15,162 bases of DNA from CAXBYZ01 sp043826085 (GTDB lineage Bacteria > Patescibacteriota > Microgenomatia > UBA1400 > CG1-02-47-37), in NCBI GenBank assembly GCA_043826085.1, contig JBDRQW010000118.1, forward strand, positions 1-15,162. Direction: 5' to 3'. Both the position numbers and the translations under genes were made by a program. This document shows positions 1-6,285 of the stretch, in pieces. The notes under the pieces were generated by a model. The model was not told where the DNA came from and ran no database searches. It saw only the letters and a list, made by a program, of their open reading frames with translations. Position 1 is the first letter of the stretch. Each line of letters begins with the position of its first letter.

Positions 1-92
1 TCATCATTTTCAATATGAGGTTTAAATAAACTCGGCAACCTAATCAATAAAGCTATCAGTAATATTAACCAAATTAATTTTCTTGACATCAT
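1..92 (-). CDS. N-terminus of a membrane glycosyltransferase (GT-C / ArnT-PMT type), partial
   Basis: Reading leftward from an ATG at 92 gives an uninterrupted frame to the window edge, starting MMSRKLIWLILLIALLIRLP and followed by SLFKPHIEND. This is a positively charged start, one strongly hydrophobic helix (about residues 6-18) and then a short segment ending in an acidic patch. That is the usual N-terminus of GT-C enzymes (PMT/ArnT-like), whose first external loop carries an acidic catalytic residue after the first membrane helix. Only about 30 residues are visible, so the family call is inference. The start could be either of two adjacent ATGs (92 or 89). It is divergent from the cupin gene, with a 34 nt gap between them, and would fit the neighbouring surface-glycan cluster. 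Confidence 0.6.
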   Translation of the reverse strand, partial: MMSRKLIWLILLIALLIRLPSLFKPHIEND

Positions 93-112
93 ATTTATAC
101 CTTTCAAAATAG

Positions 113-118
113 TATACT
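113..118 (+). promoter_or_regulatory. Candidate -10 box of the cupin gene
   Basis: TATACT lies 8 nt before the ATG at 127, placing the likely transcript start at or next to the start codon. A TTGACA is present at 83-88, but the 24 nt spacer is too long for a normal sigma-70 pair, so the -35 is unclear. Confidence 0.3.
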
Positions 119-126
119 ATATACCT

Positions 127-543
127 ATGCCCTCCAATCTAATCGAAATCAAGTCCAACAAAACCCTCATCGCCCTAATCATCAAAGCTAACTTCAAAGC
201 CAAACCTCACCAATTCTTAACCGACAAAAGCAACCCTTTGCAACTAGGTATCAACTCCTACCCCAAAGACCATATTGTTAAACCCCACCAACATCAAAAA
301 CTCACCAAAACCACTCACCAAAACCAAGAGTTTATCTACCTCAAATCCGGCCTCCTCCAAGTAACTTTTTACAAGGGTTCAACCCTTGTAAAAAAACTCA
401 CCCTAAACCCCGGCGACTGCTTACTCCAAATTTCCGGCGGTCACGGCTTTAAATTTCTAGCCAATTCAGAACTCATCACCATCAAACAAGGTCCTTATCA
501 CGGCAAACTCAAGGAGAAAAAGATAATCAAATCAAACTCTTAA
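127..543 (+). CDS. Small cupin-fold protein
   Basis: This is a 138-residue single-domain protein. The visible cupin features are PHQHQ (His54, His56) at the end of a strand, Glu68 in QEFIYLKSG, the LNPGDC turn near residue 95 and His106 in SGGHGF. These are the positions of the usual metal-binding His/His/Glu/His set. Similar small cupin proteins occur in polysaccharide gene clusters; the substrate is unknown and an epimerase or isomerase role is not shown. Residues 80-90 (FYKGSTLVKK) are encoded by a perfect palindrome at 366-394, at the place where a beta-hairpin turn would be expected. The 3' end overlaps the convergent glycosyltransferase by 17 nt. There is no Shine-Dalgarno signal; the start is the first ATG after the -10-like box. 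Confidence 0.75.
   Translation: MPSNLIEIKSNKTLIALIIKANFKAKPHQFLTDKSNPLQLGINSYPKDHIVKPHQHQKLTKTTHQNQEFIYLKSGLLQVTFYKGSTLVKKLTLNPGDCLLQISGGHGFKFLANSELITIKQGPYHGKLKEKKIIKSNS
366..394. repeat. Palindrome, GGTTCAACC core, inside the cupin gene
   Basis: The centre is ACAAGGGTTCAACCCTTGT, extended by five T on the left and five A on the right, giving 14-bp perfect arms around C380. It is read in frame as Tyr-Lys-Gly-Ser-Thr-Leu-Val-Lys. A closely related copy sits in the GT2 gene at 4806-4834 in the same reading phase. Confidence 0.9.
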
Positions 544-1546
544 ACACTTCCTCATACTTCCTAGCAATCCCCTCCCAACTAAACTTCTCCAACCATTTTT
601 CCGGTAGGGTCGCACCCTTCCGTTTTTTCAACGCTTGCCTCAGCTTTTCCACATACTCCTCGCCCCAGACATCTTTCACATAAATTCCAAACTCTCCAAG
701 TAACTCTCGCCTCAACTCATCATCAGTCACCACCACCGGCAAACCATTCGCCAACGCCTCCAAATTCACAATCCCAAATTCCTCACTACTCTCAGAAACC
801 ATTGTAAACACATCTGCCGCTCGATATACCTGATCCAACTCTTTATAGCCCACCCTTAACCTTAAAAATCTTTTTCCAAGCATCGTCTTCCCCAACTTCT
901 CCATCTCCTCACTCCCACCCACCAACAACAAACTGACCCTTTTTAACTTAGCTACGGCCTTAATCGTCGCCTCCACCCGCTTATACTTATCCGGCCCGGC
1001 CACACACAAAATAATCGGCTTTTTTAAATCAATCTCTCTCCTCTTCCCCTCCGGCTTAAATCTTTTCAAATCCACTCCGTGCGGAATAATCTCCATCCTC
1101 ACCCGCTTGTTATACCTTCTAGCCCACTTAGCATTTCGTTTAGTCGATGCCACAAACACATCCGGTTGCATATACAAGTTCCACCGATCACACCAACCCA
1201 AGCCAGCCAAACCGGGAATCACCATCTTCTTTTTATATCTCCAACAATAAAGTCTCACCAATAAACTCTGCCAACCCCCATTCACCGGCATAACCACGTC
1301 AGGATTAAACTTCTTTAATTTTCTTATCGCCTTAACCGTCTCCCTAAACATTTCCCAATGCCACCTCCCCATCATCAAATTCTTTAACAAAGGCCAGGCC
1401 TTTGTTAAAGATTGCCAATCGATATGAACCGCGTTTATCAACTCAACCTGATTATCTTTTTCCCACCTACTAATCAACTCCCTCACCAAAGTCTCCACCC
1501 CCCGATCAATTTGCCCACTGGTAAAACTAAGAACCGCTATCTTCAT
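527..1546 (-). CDS. Glycosyltransferase family 4 (GT-B, glycosyl transferases group 1)
   Basis: This 339-residue protein has the GT4 two-lobe layout. The N-terminal lobe starts with a beta strand (MKIAVLSF) followed by a short glycine-containing loop (DRGVE). The linker-type motif PHGVDLKRF is near 155-163. The C-terminal lobe carries CVAGPDKYKR and the nucleotide-sugar EX7E motif (Glu255 and Glu263, in EEFGIVNLEALANGLP). No membrane segment is seen, so it probably works at the cytoplasmic membrane face on a lipid-linked acceptor. Donor and acceptor are unknown. It begins 1 nt after the stop of the upstream GT2, so the two are co-transcribed. Two palindromes are embedded: residues 47-56 (LTKAWPLLKN) and 309-316 (RKGATLPE). 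Its end overlaps the cupin gene tail to tail. Confidence 0.88.
   Translation of the reverse strand: MKIAVLSFTSGQIDRGVETLVRELISRWEKDNQVELINAVHIDWQSLTKAWPLLKNLMMGRWHWEMFRETVKAIRKLKKFNPDVVMPVNGGWQSLLVRLYCWRYKKKMVIPGLAGLGWCDRWNLYMQPDVFVASTKRNAKWARRYNKRVRMEIIPHGVDLKRFKPEGKRREIDLKKPIILCVAGPDKYKRVEATIKAVAKLKRVSLLLVGGSEEMEKLGKTMLGKRFLRLRVGYKELDQVYRAADVFTMVSESSEEFGIVNLEALANGLPVVVTDDELRRELLGEFGIYVKDVWGEEYVEKLRQALKKRKGATLPEKWLEKFSWEGIARKYEEVFKSLI
602..622. repeat. Imperfect palindrome in the GT4 gene
   Basis: CGGTAGGGT, spacer CGC, ACCCTTCCG: 9-bp arms with one mismatch. On the coding (minus) strand it reads Lys-Gly-Ala-Thr-Leu, in the same phase as the Lys-Gly-Ser-Thr-Leu copies at 366 and 4806. Confidence 0.6.
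1382..1410. repeat. Perfect 29-nt palindrome in the GT4 gene
   Basis: CTTTAACAAAGGCC and its exact complement flank a single central base (A1396). It is read in the gene as Leu-Thr-Lys-Ala-Trp-Pro-Leu-Leu-Lys. The core is GGCC rather than GGTT/AACC, and the codon phase differs from the other copies. Confidence 0.85.
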
Positions 1547-1547
1547 A

Positions 1548-2555
1548 TCATTCCCCTGCTAATTCACCTACTGGTTCCGAACCAGCATGTGCTTTCATTA
1601 CTACTGCCTTCCCATACACAAAAACCATACTCACACACACGACCGGATGCCAAAACCAAGCAAAATCCGGCTTACTTATAAATCCTAAAATAGACTCCAA
1701 TATCGGCCCAATCAAAGTTATTGAGTAAATACAGTAACCAATAATCTTTAACGCATCATTAAAATTTCGCACCCAAACAAAACGCCGAAACTTTTTTTGT
1801 TCTAAATACAGTTTTGTCATATACCGATACCGCTTCTTTAAACTATTTACCAAACTATCCCCGGTGTCATGAACAATGGTATTTTTCACCACCCCAAACC
1901 AAACCTCCCCCATATTTACCAAGTCCCAAAACACATCAATGTGCGAAAAATGCTTTTCATCCACCTTAGCCTTCATCAACTTCTCCCGCCACACCAACAC
2001 TCCATTATCCCCCAGCGTCGGCATGTTATCTTTATTAAATCTCACCTGCCACCATCCACCTTTATTAACTGCCTCACCCGAAAGCCTCCATCGTTTACTC
2101 TCCCAACTCTGCCTATCCGCTTTCCCCAAATACCTTGCCACCGGATCATTAGCCCCCATCAATGCATAGTATCGATTCAAACTACTATCACCCCTTCTCG
2201 CTTCATATCGCCACGGATACACCGCCACTAGCTTAGGCTCACTTTCAAGAACCTTAACCATCTTTGACAACCAATTTTTCTCCGGTAAAACATTATCCGA
2301 GGCTATTAGTAAAATCATCTCTTCTTTTGCTACCCTCAAAACTATCGCCTTTGCCTTCTCCGGATTCCCCGTTTTCTCACCAATCACCCTACATTTATAT
2401 TTTTTTAAAATCTCCACCGTCCCATCGCTAGACCCACCATCGGCCACCACTATTTCAACTTTCCCACCATAATCCTGCTCCCTCACGCTCTTCAAACAGG
2501 CATCAATAGTCCTTATACTATTAAACGTCGGCATTACTACACTGACAGATCTCAT
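1548..2555 (-). CDS. Glycosyltransferase family 2 with C-terminal membrane helices
   Basis: This is a 335-residue protein. The GT-A nucleotide-binding fold opens with SVSVVMPTFNS, followed by VVADGGSSDGT (residues 37-46). The metal site appears as ASDN (Asp87) in place of a canonical DXD. LGDNGVLVWR near 181-190 occupies the usual acceptor/base region. Two hydrophobic segments near 271-293 and 300-320 would anchor it in the membrane. It probably adds a sugar to a lipid-linked surface glycan. It is first in a two-gene leftward operon with the GT4 gene. The last residues (HAGSEPVGELAGE) come from a palindrome at 1565-1591, so the C-terminal tail looks like repeat-derived sequence. The start is the ATG next to the divergent flippase promoter. 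Confidence 0.85.
   Translation of the reverse strand: MRSVSVVMPTFNSIRTIDACLKSVREQDYGGKVEIVVADGGSSDGTVEILKKYKCRVIGEKTGNPEKAKAIVLRVAKEEMILLIASDNVLPEKNWLSKMVKVLESEPKLVAVYPWRYEARRGDSSLNRYYALMGANDPVARYLGKADRQSWESKRWRLSGEAVNKGGWWQVRFNKDNMPTLGDNGVLVWREKLMKAKVDEKHFSHIDVFWDLVNMGEVWFGVVKNTIVHDTGDSLVNSLKKRYRYMTKLYLEQKKFRRFVWVRNFNDALKIIGYCIYSITLIGPILESILGFISKPDFAWFWHPVVCVSMVFVYGKAVVMKAHAGSEPVGELAGE
1565..1591. repeat. Palindrome, GGTTCCGAACC core, at the 3' end of the GT2 gene
   Basis: The 7-bp inner arms CTGGTTC and GAACCAG surround C1578 and continue to 13-nt arms with two mismatches. The gene reads it as His-Ala-Gly-Ser-Glu-Pro-Val-Gly. It is almost the same as the copy at 4562-4588. Confidence 0.75.
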
Positions 2556-2571
2556 ATCTATATTGTATATT
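2542..2571 (+). promoter_or_regulatory. Candidate promoter of the flippase operon
   Basis: CTGACA at 2542-2547 and TATATT at 2566-2571 are 18 nt apart, and TATATT ends 7 nt before the flippase ATG. The -35 lies inside the divergent GT2 gene. On the minus strand, TACAAT at 2567-2562 is 6 nt from the GT2 start, so the 23-nt gap may hold two divergent leaderless promoters. Confidence 0.4.
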
Positions 2572-2578
2572 ATAAATA

Positions 2579-3835
2579 ATGATCTTGAAATCCACCCTCA
2601 TCGTTTTTACCGGCAACATCTTTGCTCACTTAATTAACTACCTCTACCACTTTGTTGCCGGCTATTTTCTATCTCCCGACCAATTTGGTTTGCTCCAAAG
2701 CTTCGTTTCCTTAAACTACTTTTTAGCCGTCATTGTCTCCAGCTTCTCCCTCTCCATCATTCACCAGCTAAATAAAACTCCCACCTCCAAAAAAACGGCC
2801 CTAATTGCCAACCTCCAAAATCTAAGCCTCAAACTAACCTTAATTATCTGGCTTGCCTGCCTCCTACTTTTCCCGGTTATAAAAACCCTGCTTCGTTTTG
2901 ACAATCCCTACTTACTCATCATCTTTTCAATTCAAATCCTCTTCAGCTTCGTCCCCACCCTCTACCTAAGCCTAATCCAAGCTAACTTAAAATTCACTCA
3001 ATTTAGCCTAATTAACCTCCTCTCTCCCCTCACCAAAACCCTCTCCGCCTTAATCCTCTTTCTTTTGGGTTTTAAAATTTTCGGCGCTTTAATCGGCCTC
3101 AGTCTAGCCGGATTAGTCCCGGCTATCTATAGTTTTCTGCTCGTCAAAAAACACTTCCCCAGCCATAGGCTGGTCGGCCTCTGGCCGAACCTCACCCCAC
3201 TGACAGGGTCTGACCCTGTCACTCCTCTCCCCAAATCTTTCTTCAAATTCGGTCTGGCCGCCTTTATTGTAAACTTAAGCCTAACCTCACTCTACAACTC
3301 CGACCTCCTCCTGGTCCGCTTCTACTTCTCAAACGAGCAAAGCGGCATTTACGCCGCCGCCTCGATCCTTAGCAAAATCATCTTCTTTGTCTCCGCCACC
3401 GTTCTCACCGTCGCTTTTCCCGTCTTTACTCTTCACGCCAATAACCTTAAAAAACTCAAAACCAACTTCACTCAAAGCCTATTTCTAATCACCACCATTG
3501 CCTTCTTGGGCCTTACCTTTTACCAAACCTACCCTCACCTGGTTATCAAACTCTTCTCCAATCCCGCTTATGCTAAATCATCAACCCTCCTCTCCGGTTT
3601 CTCCCTCTTTTTCTTCTTCTTCACCATCCTCAATCTCCTCATCCAGCTCCTGTTAACAATTAATAAAAGATGGACGATCGTCGTCTCGTTATTATCCGCC
3701 ATTCTCCAACTCACCCTCATCTTTTTCTTTCACCAAAACTTAACTCAAATAATTTCTAACTCCATCATAGCTACTCTTACTGGCCTAACCCTATCCCTTG
3801 GTGTTACCATAAAGAAACTCTATGTCAAAGCTTAA
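2579..3835 (+). CDS. Polysaccharide (Wzx-type, MOP superfamily) flippase
   Basis: This is a 418-residue protein made almost entirely of hydrophobic helices (about 12), as in oligosaccharide flippases of the MOP superfamily. It starts MILKSTLIVFTGNIFAHLIN and has the family's early segment YHFVAGYFLSPDQFGLLQSF, a common Wzx/PST pattern. It would move a lipid-linked oligosaccharide across the cytoplasmic membrane. The only long hydrophilic stretch, about residues 192-222 between the sixth and seventh helices, is encoded by three neighbouring palindromes (3159-3221). The next GT2 gene starts 14 nt before this one ends, which suggests translational coupling. Confidence 0.85.
   Translation: MILKSTLIVFTGNIFAHLINYLYHFVAGYFLSPDQFGLLQSFVSLNYFLAVIVSSFSLSIIHQLNKTPTSKKTALIANLQNLSLKLTLIIWLACLLLFPVIKTLLRFDNPYLLIIFSIQILFSFVPTLYLSLIQANLKFTQFSLINLLSPLTKTLSALILFLLGFKIFGALIGLSLAGLVPAIYSFLLVKKHFPSHRLVGLWPNLTPLTGSDPVTPLPKSFFKFGLAAFIVNLSLTSLYNSDLLLVRFYFSNEQSGIYAAASILSKIIFFVSATVLTVAFPVFTLHANNLKKLKTNFTQSLFLITTIAFLGLTFYQTYPHLVIKLFSNPAYAKSSTLLSGFSLFFFFFTILNLLIQLLLTINKRWTIVVSLLSAILQLTLIFFFHQNLTQIISNSIIATLTGLTLSLGVTIKKLYVKA
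3159..3191. repeat. Two adjoining degenerate palindromes in the flippase gene
   Basis: The first is CCAGCC-ATA-GGCTGG (3159-3173). It is followed at once by GGTCGGCC-TCT-GGCCGAACC (3172-3191), which pairs except for one extra base. Both lie in the inter-helix loop codons. Confidence 0.5.
3201..3221. repeat. Palindrome in the flippase loop
   Basis: TGACAGGGTC and GACCCTGTCA are perfect 10-bp arms around T3211. It is read as Thr-Gly-Ser-Asp-Pro-Val-Thr, the same Gly-Ser-acidic-Pro pattern and phase as the copies at 1565, 4562 and 5562. Confidence 0.85.
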
Positions 3836-4556
3836 AACTGTCTCTATCATCATCCCAGCTTTTAAACAAGAAAAAACTATTCTAAAAGATTTAAAACGAA
3901 TTCAAACAGCTTTAAAAACCATTCGTTATCCCTACGAAATCATCGTGGTTATCGACGGCGCCATCGACCAAACCTACAGAAAAACCAAAAAACTTTCAAA
4001 TCCAAACCTTAAAGTTTACTTACTTAAAGCCAATCAGGGTAAAGGCTACGCCGTCCGCTATGGTATGACCAAAGCTAAGGGCGATTACATTGCTTTCTTG
4101 GATTCTGGTATGGAAATAGATCCCAACGCCATCTCCATGCTTCTTGAACACCTCGAGTGGTACGATGCCGATGTCATCGTTGGCTCCAAACGCCATCTGG
4201 CTTCCACCGTTAACTATCCTTTTGACCGCAAAATTCTAAGCTACGCTTACTACCAACTGGTCCGCCTTCTTTTTGGCGTTAAAATCAGAGACACTCAATC
4301 CGGTATCAAAGTCTTTAAAAGAAAAGTCCTCACCACCATTCTTTCCAAACTGGTAGTCAAAAAATATGCCTTTGATATCGAAATGCTGGCCGTGGCTCAT
4401 CGTAAAGGCTTTAAAAAAATCTTTGAAGCTCCCATCAAGTTAAAGTACAAGTTTGGTTCAGTTACCGACGCCGCTACCCTGGACACCATCTACCACATGC
4501 TCTACGACACCCTGGCCGTCTTCTACCGCCTAAAAATTATGAGGTATTATGATTAA
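3822..4556 (+). CDS. Family 2 glycosyltransferase, dolichyl/polyprenyl-phosphate mannosyltransferase-like
   Basis: This is a 244-residue soluble GT-A enzyme resembling DPM1-type polyprenyl-phosphate sugar synthases. It has VSIIIPAFKQE at the N-terminus, IVVIDGAIDQT (residues 41-51), LKANQGKGYAVRYGM (residues 68-82), FLDSGMEID (residues 92-100) and RDTQSGIKVFKR near 156-167. The family DXD is changed to DSG (Asp94-Ser95-Gly96) and the earlier DGSxD-like motif to DGAID, so either metal binding is atypical or the branch is divergent. No C-terminal membrane helix is present. It would make a polyprenyl-phosphate-linked sugar, which GT-C enzymes such as those at 1-92 and 6982-8430 could use as donor (inference). 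It overlaps the flippase by 14 nt and the next GT2 by 8 nt. Confidence 0.85.
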   Translation: MSKLKTVSIIIPAFKQEKTILKDLKRIQTALKTIRYPYEIIVVIDGAIDQTYRKTKKLSNPNLKVYLLKANQGKGYAVRYGMTKAKGDYIAFLDSGMEIDPNAISMLLEHLEWYDADVIVGSKRHLASTVNYPFDRKILSYAYYQLVRLLFGVKIRDTQSGIKVFKRKVLTTILSKLVVKKYAFDIEMLAVAHRKGFKKIFEAPIKLKYKFGSVTDAATLDTIYHMLYDTLAVFYRLKIMRYYD

Positions 4557-5610
4557 ATTAACACATACTGGTTCCGAACCAGCATGTGAAAAAGGTTCGA
4601 ACCTTCAAAGTAATAGGGTTAACGCTCACACTCCCGGAGTGAAACCTGCCTGCGCAGGCAGGGAAATTCCCACTCCGGGAGTGATATTCAGTAATATCTC
4701 CATTATCATCCCCTGCAAATCCAAAAAAGACATCTGTCCGGAACTCCTTCCGGCCCTCAAATCCCAGTCCTTAAAACCCAAAGAAATCATCATCGTCCCA
4801 GATATTTTTTACAAGGGTTCAACCTTTGTAAAAATATTACCCCATAAAGGCGACCCGGCCACCAAGCGCGACTACGCCGCCAAAAAATCAGTAGGAACGG
4901 TTCTTACCTTTATTGACTCCGACGCCTACCCTGACAAAAACTGGCTCAAAAATGCCACCAAACACTTAAAACCTAAAAACATCACCGCCGTCTGCGGCCC
5001 CGGCTTAACCCCCTCCACCAACACTAAACAACAAAAAGTCTCCGGTTTAGTTTGGTCAACTCTAATTGGCGCCGGCCCTTACTACTATAGAAACCGCCCT
5101 GCTTCTTCTCGTTTTGTAGACGACTACCCTACTTTTAATTTACTCGTCAAAAAAAAAGACTTCCTCACCGTCAATGGCTTTGACACCAAATTCTGGCCCG
5201 GTGAAGACACCAAACTTTGTCTTGACCTCACTTACAAACTTAACAAAAAAATCCTCTACCACCCCTCGATCTTCGTCTATCATCACCGTCGCCCCATCTT
5301 CTTGCCCCACCTTCAGCAAGTCTCCCGCTACGGCTTTCAACGCGGTCGTTTCGTTCGTTTATTCCCCCAAACCTCCCGTCGCCTCTCCTATTTTATCCCT
5401 CTGTTTTTTCTCCTTACTTTCCCCCTCACCTGGCCAATTTACCTCTTCGTCATCCTCCTTACCGGCCTTTATCACCACTCCCTTCGACTTCCCCAAGCTA
5501 TCTTTCTAACCCACCTCACCTACGCCATTTACTTTATCAAAGGTTTACTTATAAAAATCCCACATGAAGGTTACGAACCTTCATGTAACACTCATCTGTA
5601 TCTTAATTAA
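4549..5610 (+). CDS. Membrane glycosyltransferase family 2 with repeat-derived N-terminus
   Basis: This is a 353-residue protein. The GT-A domain begins only at about residue 49 (NISIIIPCKSKKD). The metal motif is FIDSDAYPDKNW (Asp123-Ser-Asp125), WPGED is at 216-220, and two or three hydrophobic helices lie at about 281-308 and 316-336. Residues 5-45 are written entirely by palindromes (4562-4683), residues 86-95 (IFYKGSTFVK) by another in the nucleotide-binding loop, and the C-terminal HEGYEPSC by a third. A GTG at 4681 (residue 45) is an alternative start that would leave the first cluster untranslated, although the frame stays open from 4549 with an 8-nt overlap to the upstream gene. The 3' end overlaps the convergent AbiEii gene by 30 nt. 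Donor and acceptor are unknown. Confidence 0.82.
   Translation: MIKLTHTGSEPACEKGSNLQSNRVNAHTPGVKPACAGREIPTPGVIFSNISIIIPCKSKKDICPELLPALKSQSLKPKEIIIVPDIFYKGSTFVKILPHKGDPATKRDYAAKKSVGTVLTFIDSDAYPDKNWLKNATKHLKPKNITAVCGPGLTPSTNTKQQKVSGLVWSTLIGAGPYYYRNRPASSRFVDDYPTFNLLVKKKDFLTVNGFDTKFWPGEDTKLCLDLTYKLNKKILYHPSIFVYHHRRPIFLPHLQQVSRYGFQRGRFVRLFPQTSRRLSYFIPLFFLLTFPLTWPIYLFVILLTGLYHHSLRLPQAIFLTHLTYAIYFIKGLLIKIPHEGYEPSCNTHLYLN
4562..4588. repeat. Palindrome, GGTTCCGAACC core, at the GT2 N-terminus
   Basis: There are 13-nt arms around C4575 with one mismatch; the inner arms are CTGGTTC and GAACCAG. It is read as Thr-His-Thr-Gly-Ser-Glu-Pro-Ala-Cys. Confidence 0.85.
4592..4605. repeat. 14-bp palindrome AAGGTTCGAACCTT
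   Basis: A perfect even palindrome with the shared GGTT/AACC core, 3 nt after the previous element. It is read as Lys-Gly-Ser-Asn-Leu. Confidence 0.75.
4629..4683. repeat. Composite palindrome: two CACTCC/GGAGTG units around CCTGCCTGCGCAGGCAGG
   Basis: CACTCCCGGAGTG (4629-4641) and CACTCCGGGAGTG (4671-4683) are complements of each other, and each is itself a 6-bp-arm palindrome. Between them lies the perfect 18-bp palindrome CCTGCCTGCGCAGGCAGG (4645-4662), which recurs exactly at 12389-12406. The second outer unit ends with the GTG that could be an alternative start codon. Confidence 0.85.
4806..4834. repeat. Palindrome, GGTTCAACC core, in the GT2 catalytic domain
   Basis: ACAAGGGTT-C-AACCTTTGT with T and A runs outside; 14-nt arms with one mismatch around C4820. 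It is read as Tyr-Lys-Gly-Ser-Thr-Phe-Val-Lys, nearly the same peptide as in the unrelated cupin gene at 366. Confidence 0.88.
5562..5586. repeat. Palindrome, GGTTACGAACC core, at convergent gene ends
   Basis: The 11-bp perfect arms ACATGAAGGTT and AACCTTCATGT surround ACG. On the plus strand it gives the GT2 tail His-Glu-Gly-Tyr-Glu-Pro-Ser-Cys. On the minus strand its arm supplies the TGA stop of AbiEii (5583-5581). Confidence 0.88.
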
Positions 5611-6285
5611 CTGATTCAACTCACTAATTAATTTATCCTTCACCCAAGTTTTTTGCTTTGCATCCAACAACTCCCCCATTCCAGCCAACAAACTCTCTCC
5701 TCTTACTTTATTAATTCTTTTTAAAACTTTATTATAAAGCTGTTTCGGGGTTAACCCCAATCTCTCCTTAACTAACTCATAATTTATCTCCCTAACCTCC
5801 AGCTTACTTAAAAAATACCAAACGTCAAACACATCCCTGCTAGCAAATTTTTTCCTATCCACCAAAGCCATTAGTTTATTAGCCATCGCATCACCTAGTC
5901 TCATCACCGGAATATTTACCCCGTAAAACGGCTTATCTTCAAACTTACTTTCCGTCTTTCTCTTTGACACTTCAATCTTAATCTGTCTATCACCCTTTTT
6001 GTAACTCAATAACCAAAACAAAGTAAATCGTTTGTCTGACTGTTCACGAACTACATAATCCTTTTCAAATAACTTAGTCATCTTATTAATCAGTTTATCT
6101 CTCGCCTCTTTATCAAGTTCAATCAACAAATCAAAATCTAAGTCCACCGAAAATCGAGGTAAACCATAAAACAAATAAGCCGCAGTTCCCCCTTTAAACC
6201 CCAACACCCTAGCTACTTGAGTTTCTTTGTACAATTTCATTAATATATTTATCATCTGCAACCTATGCGTTTTTTTATCTAACAT
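5581..6285 (-). CDS. abiEii: AbiEii/AbiGii-family nucleotidyltransferase toxin (type IV TA)
   Basis: This 234-residue protein has the DNA polymerase beta-like fold motifs of AbiEii. These are GGTAAYLFYG (residues 32-41) with Asp48/Asp50 in VDLDFD, QIKIEVS (residues 101-107) with Lys103 and Glu105, and NKLMALVDRKKFASRDVFD with Lys137, Arg150, Asp151 and Asp154. All catalytic positions look intact and the length is usual. Family members transfer nucleotides to target RNAs such as tRNA and stop growth until the antitoxin represses them; the exact target here is not visible. It overlaps the upstream antitoxin by 11 nt and is co-transcribed with it. The stop codon lies inside the 5562-5586 palindrome. 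Confidence 0.88.
   Translation of the reverse strand: MLDKKTHRLQMINILMKLYKETQVARVLGFKGGTAAYLFYGLPRFSVDLDFDLLIELDKEARDKLINKMTKLFEKDYVVREQSDKRFTLFWLLSYKKGDRQIKIEVSKRKTESKFEDKPFYGVNIPVMRLGDAMANKLMALVDRKKFASRDVFDVWYFLSKLEVREINYELVKERLGLTPKQLYNKVLKRINKVRGESLLAGMGELLDAKQKTWVKDKLISELNQLIKIQMSVT

Noticed and set aside
1079..2231. Open rightward frames at 1079-1264, 1412-1681, 1869-2231 and 1876-2169
   Set aside because: They lie antisense to the convincing GT4 and GT2 genes and have low-complexity Pro/His/Ser/Thr-rich translations expected from the C-rich strand.
5140..5509. Frames at 5140-5340 (minus) and 5174-5509 (plus) over the GT2
   Set aside because: Both are shadows of the GT2 frame, with no recognisable domain and no start signal.
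366..5586. Repeats as a CRISPR array
   Set aside because: The copies are dispersed, diverged and not separated by regular unique spacers, and no cas gene is present.
5747..5758. GGGGTTAACCCC palindrome inside abiEii
   Set aside because: It has the GGTT/AACC core but is only 12 bp with no longer stem, in codons for an ordinary helix start (LGLTPKQL). It could be chance, so it was not counted in the family.
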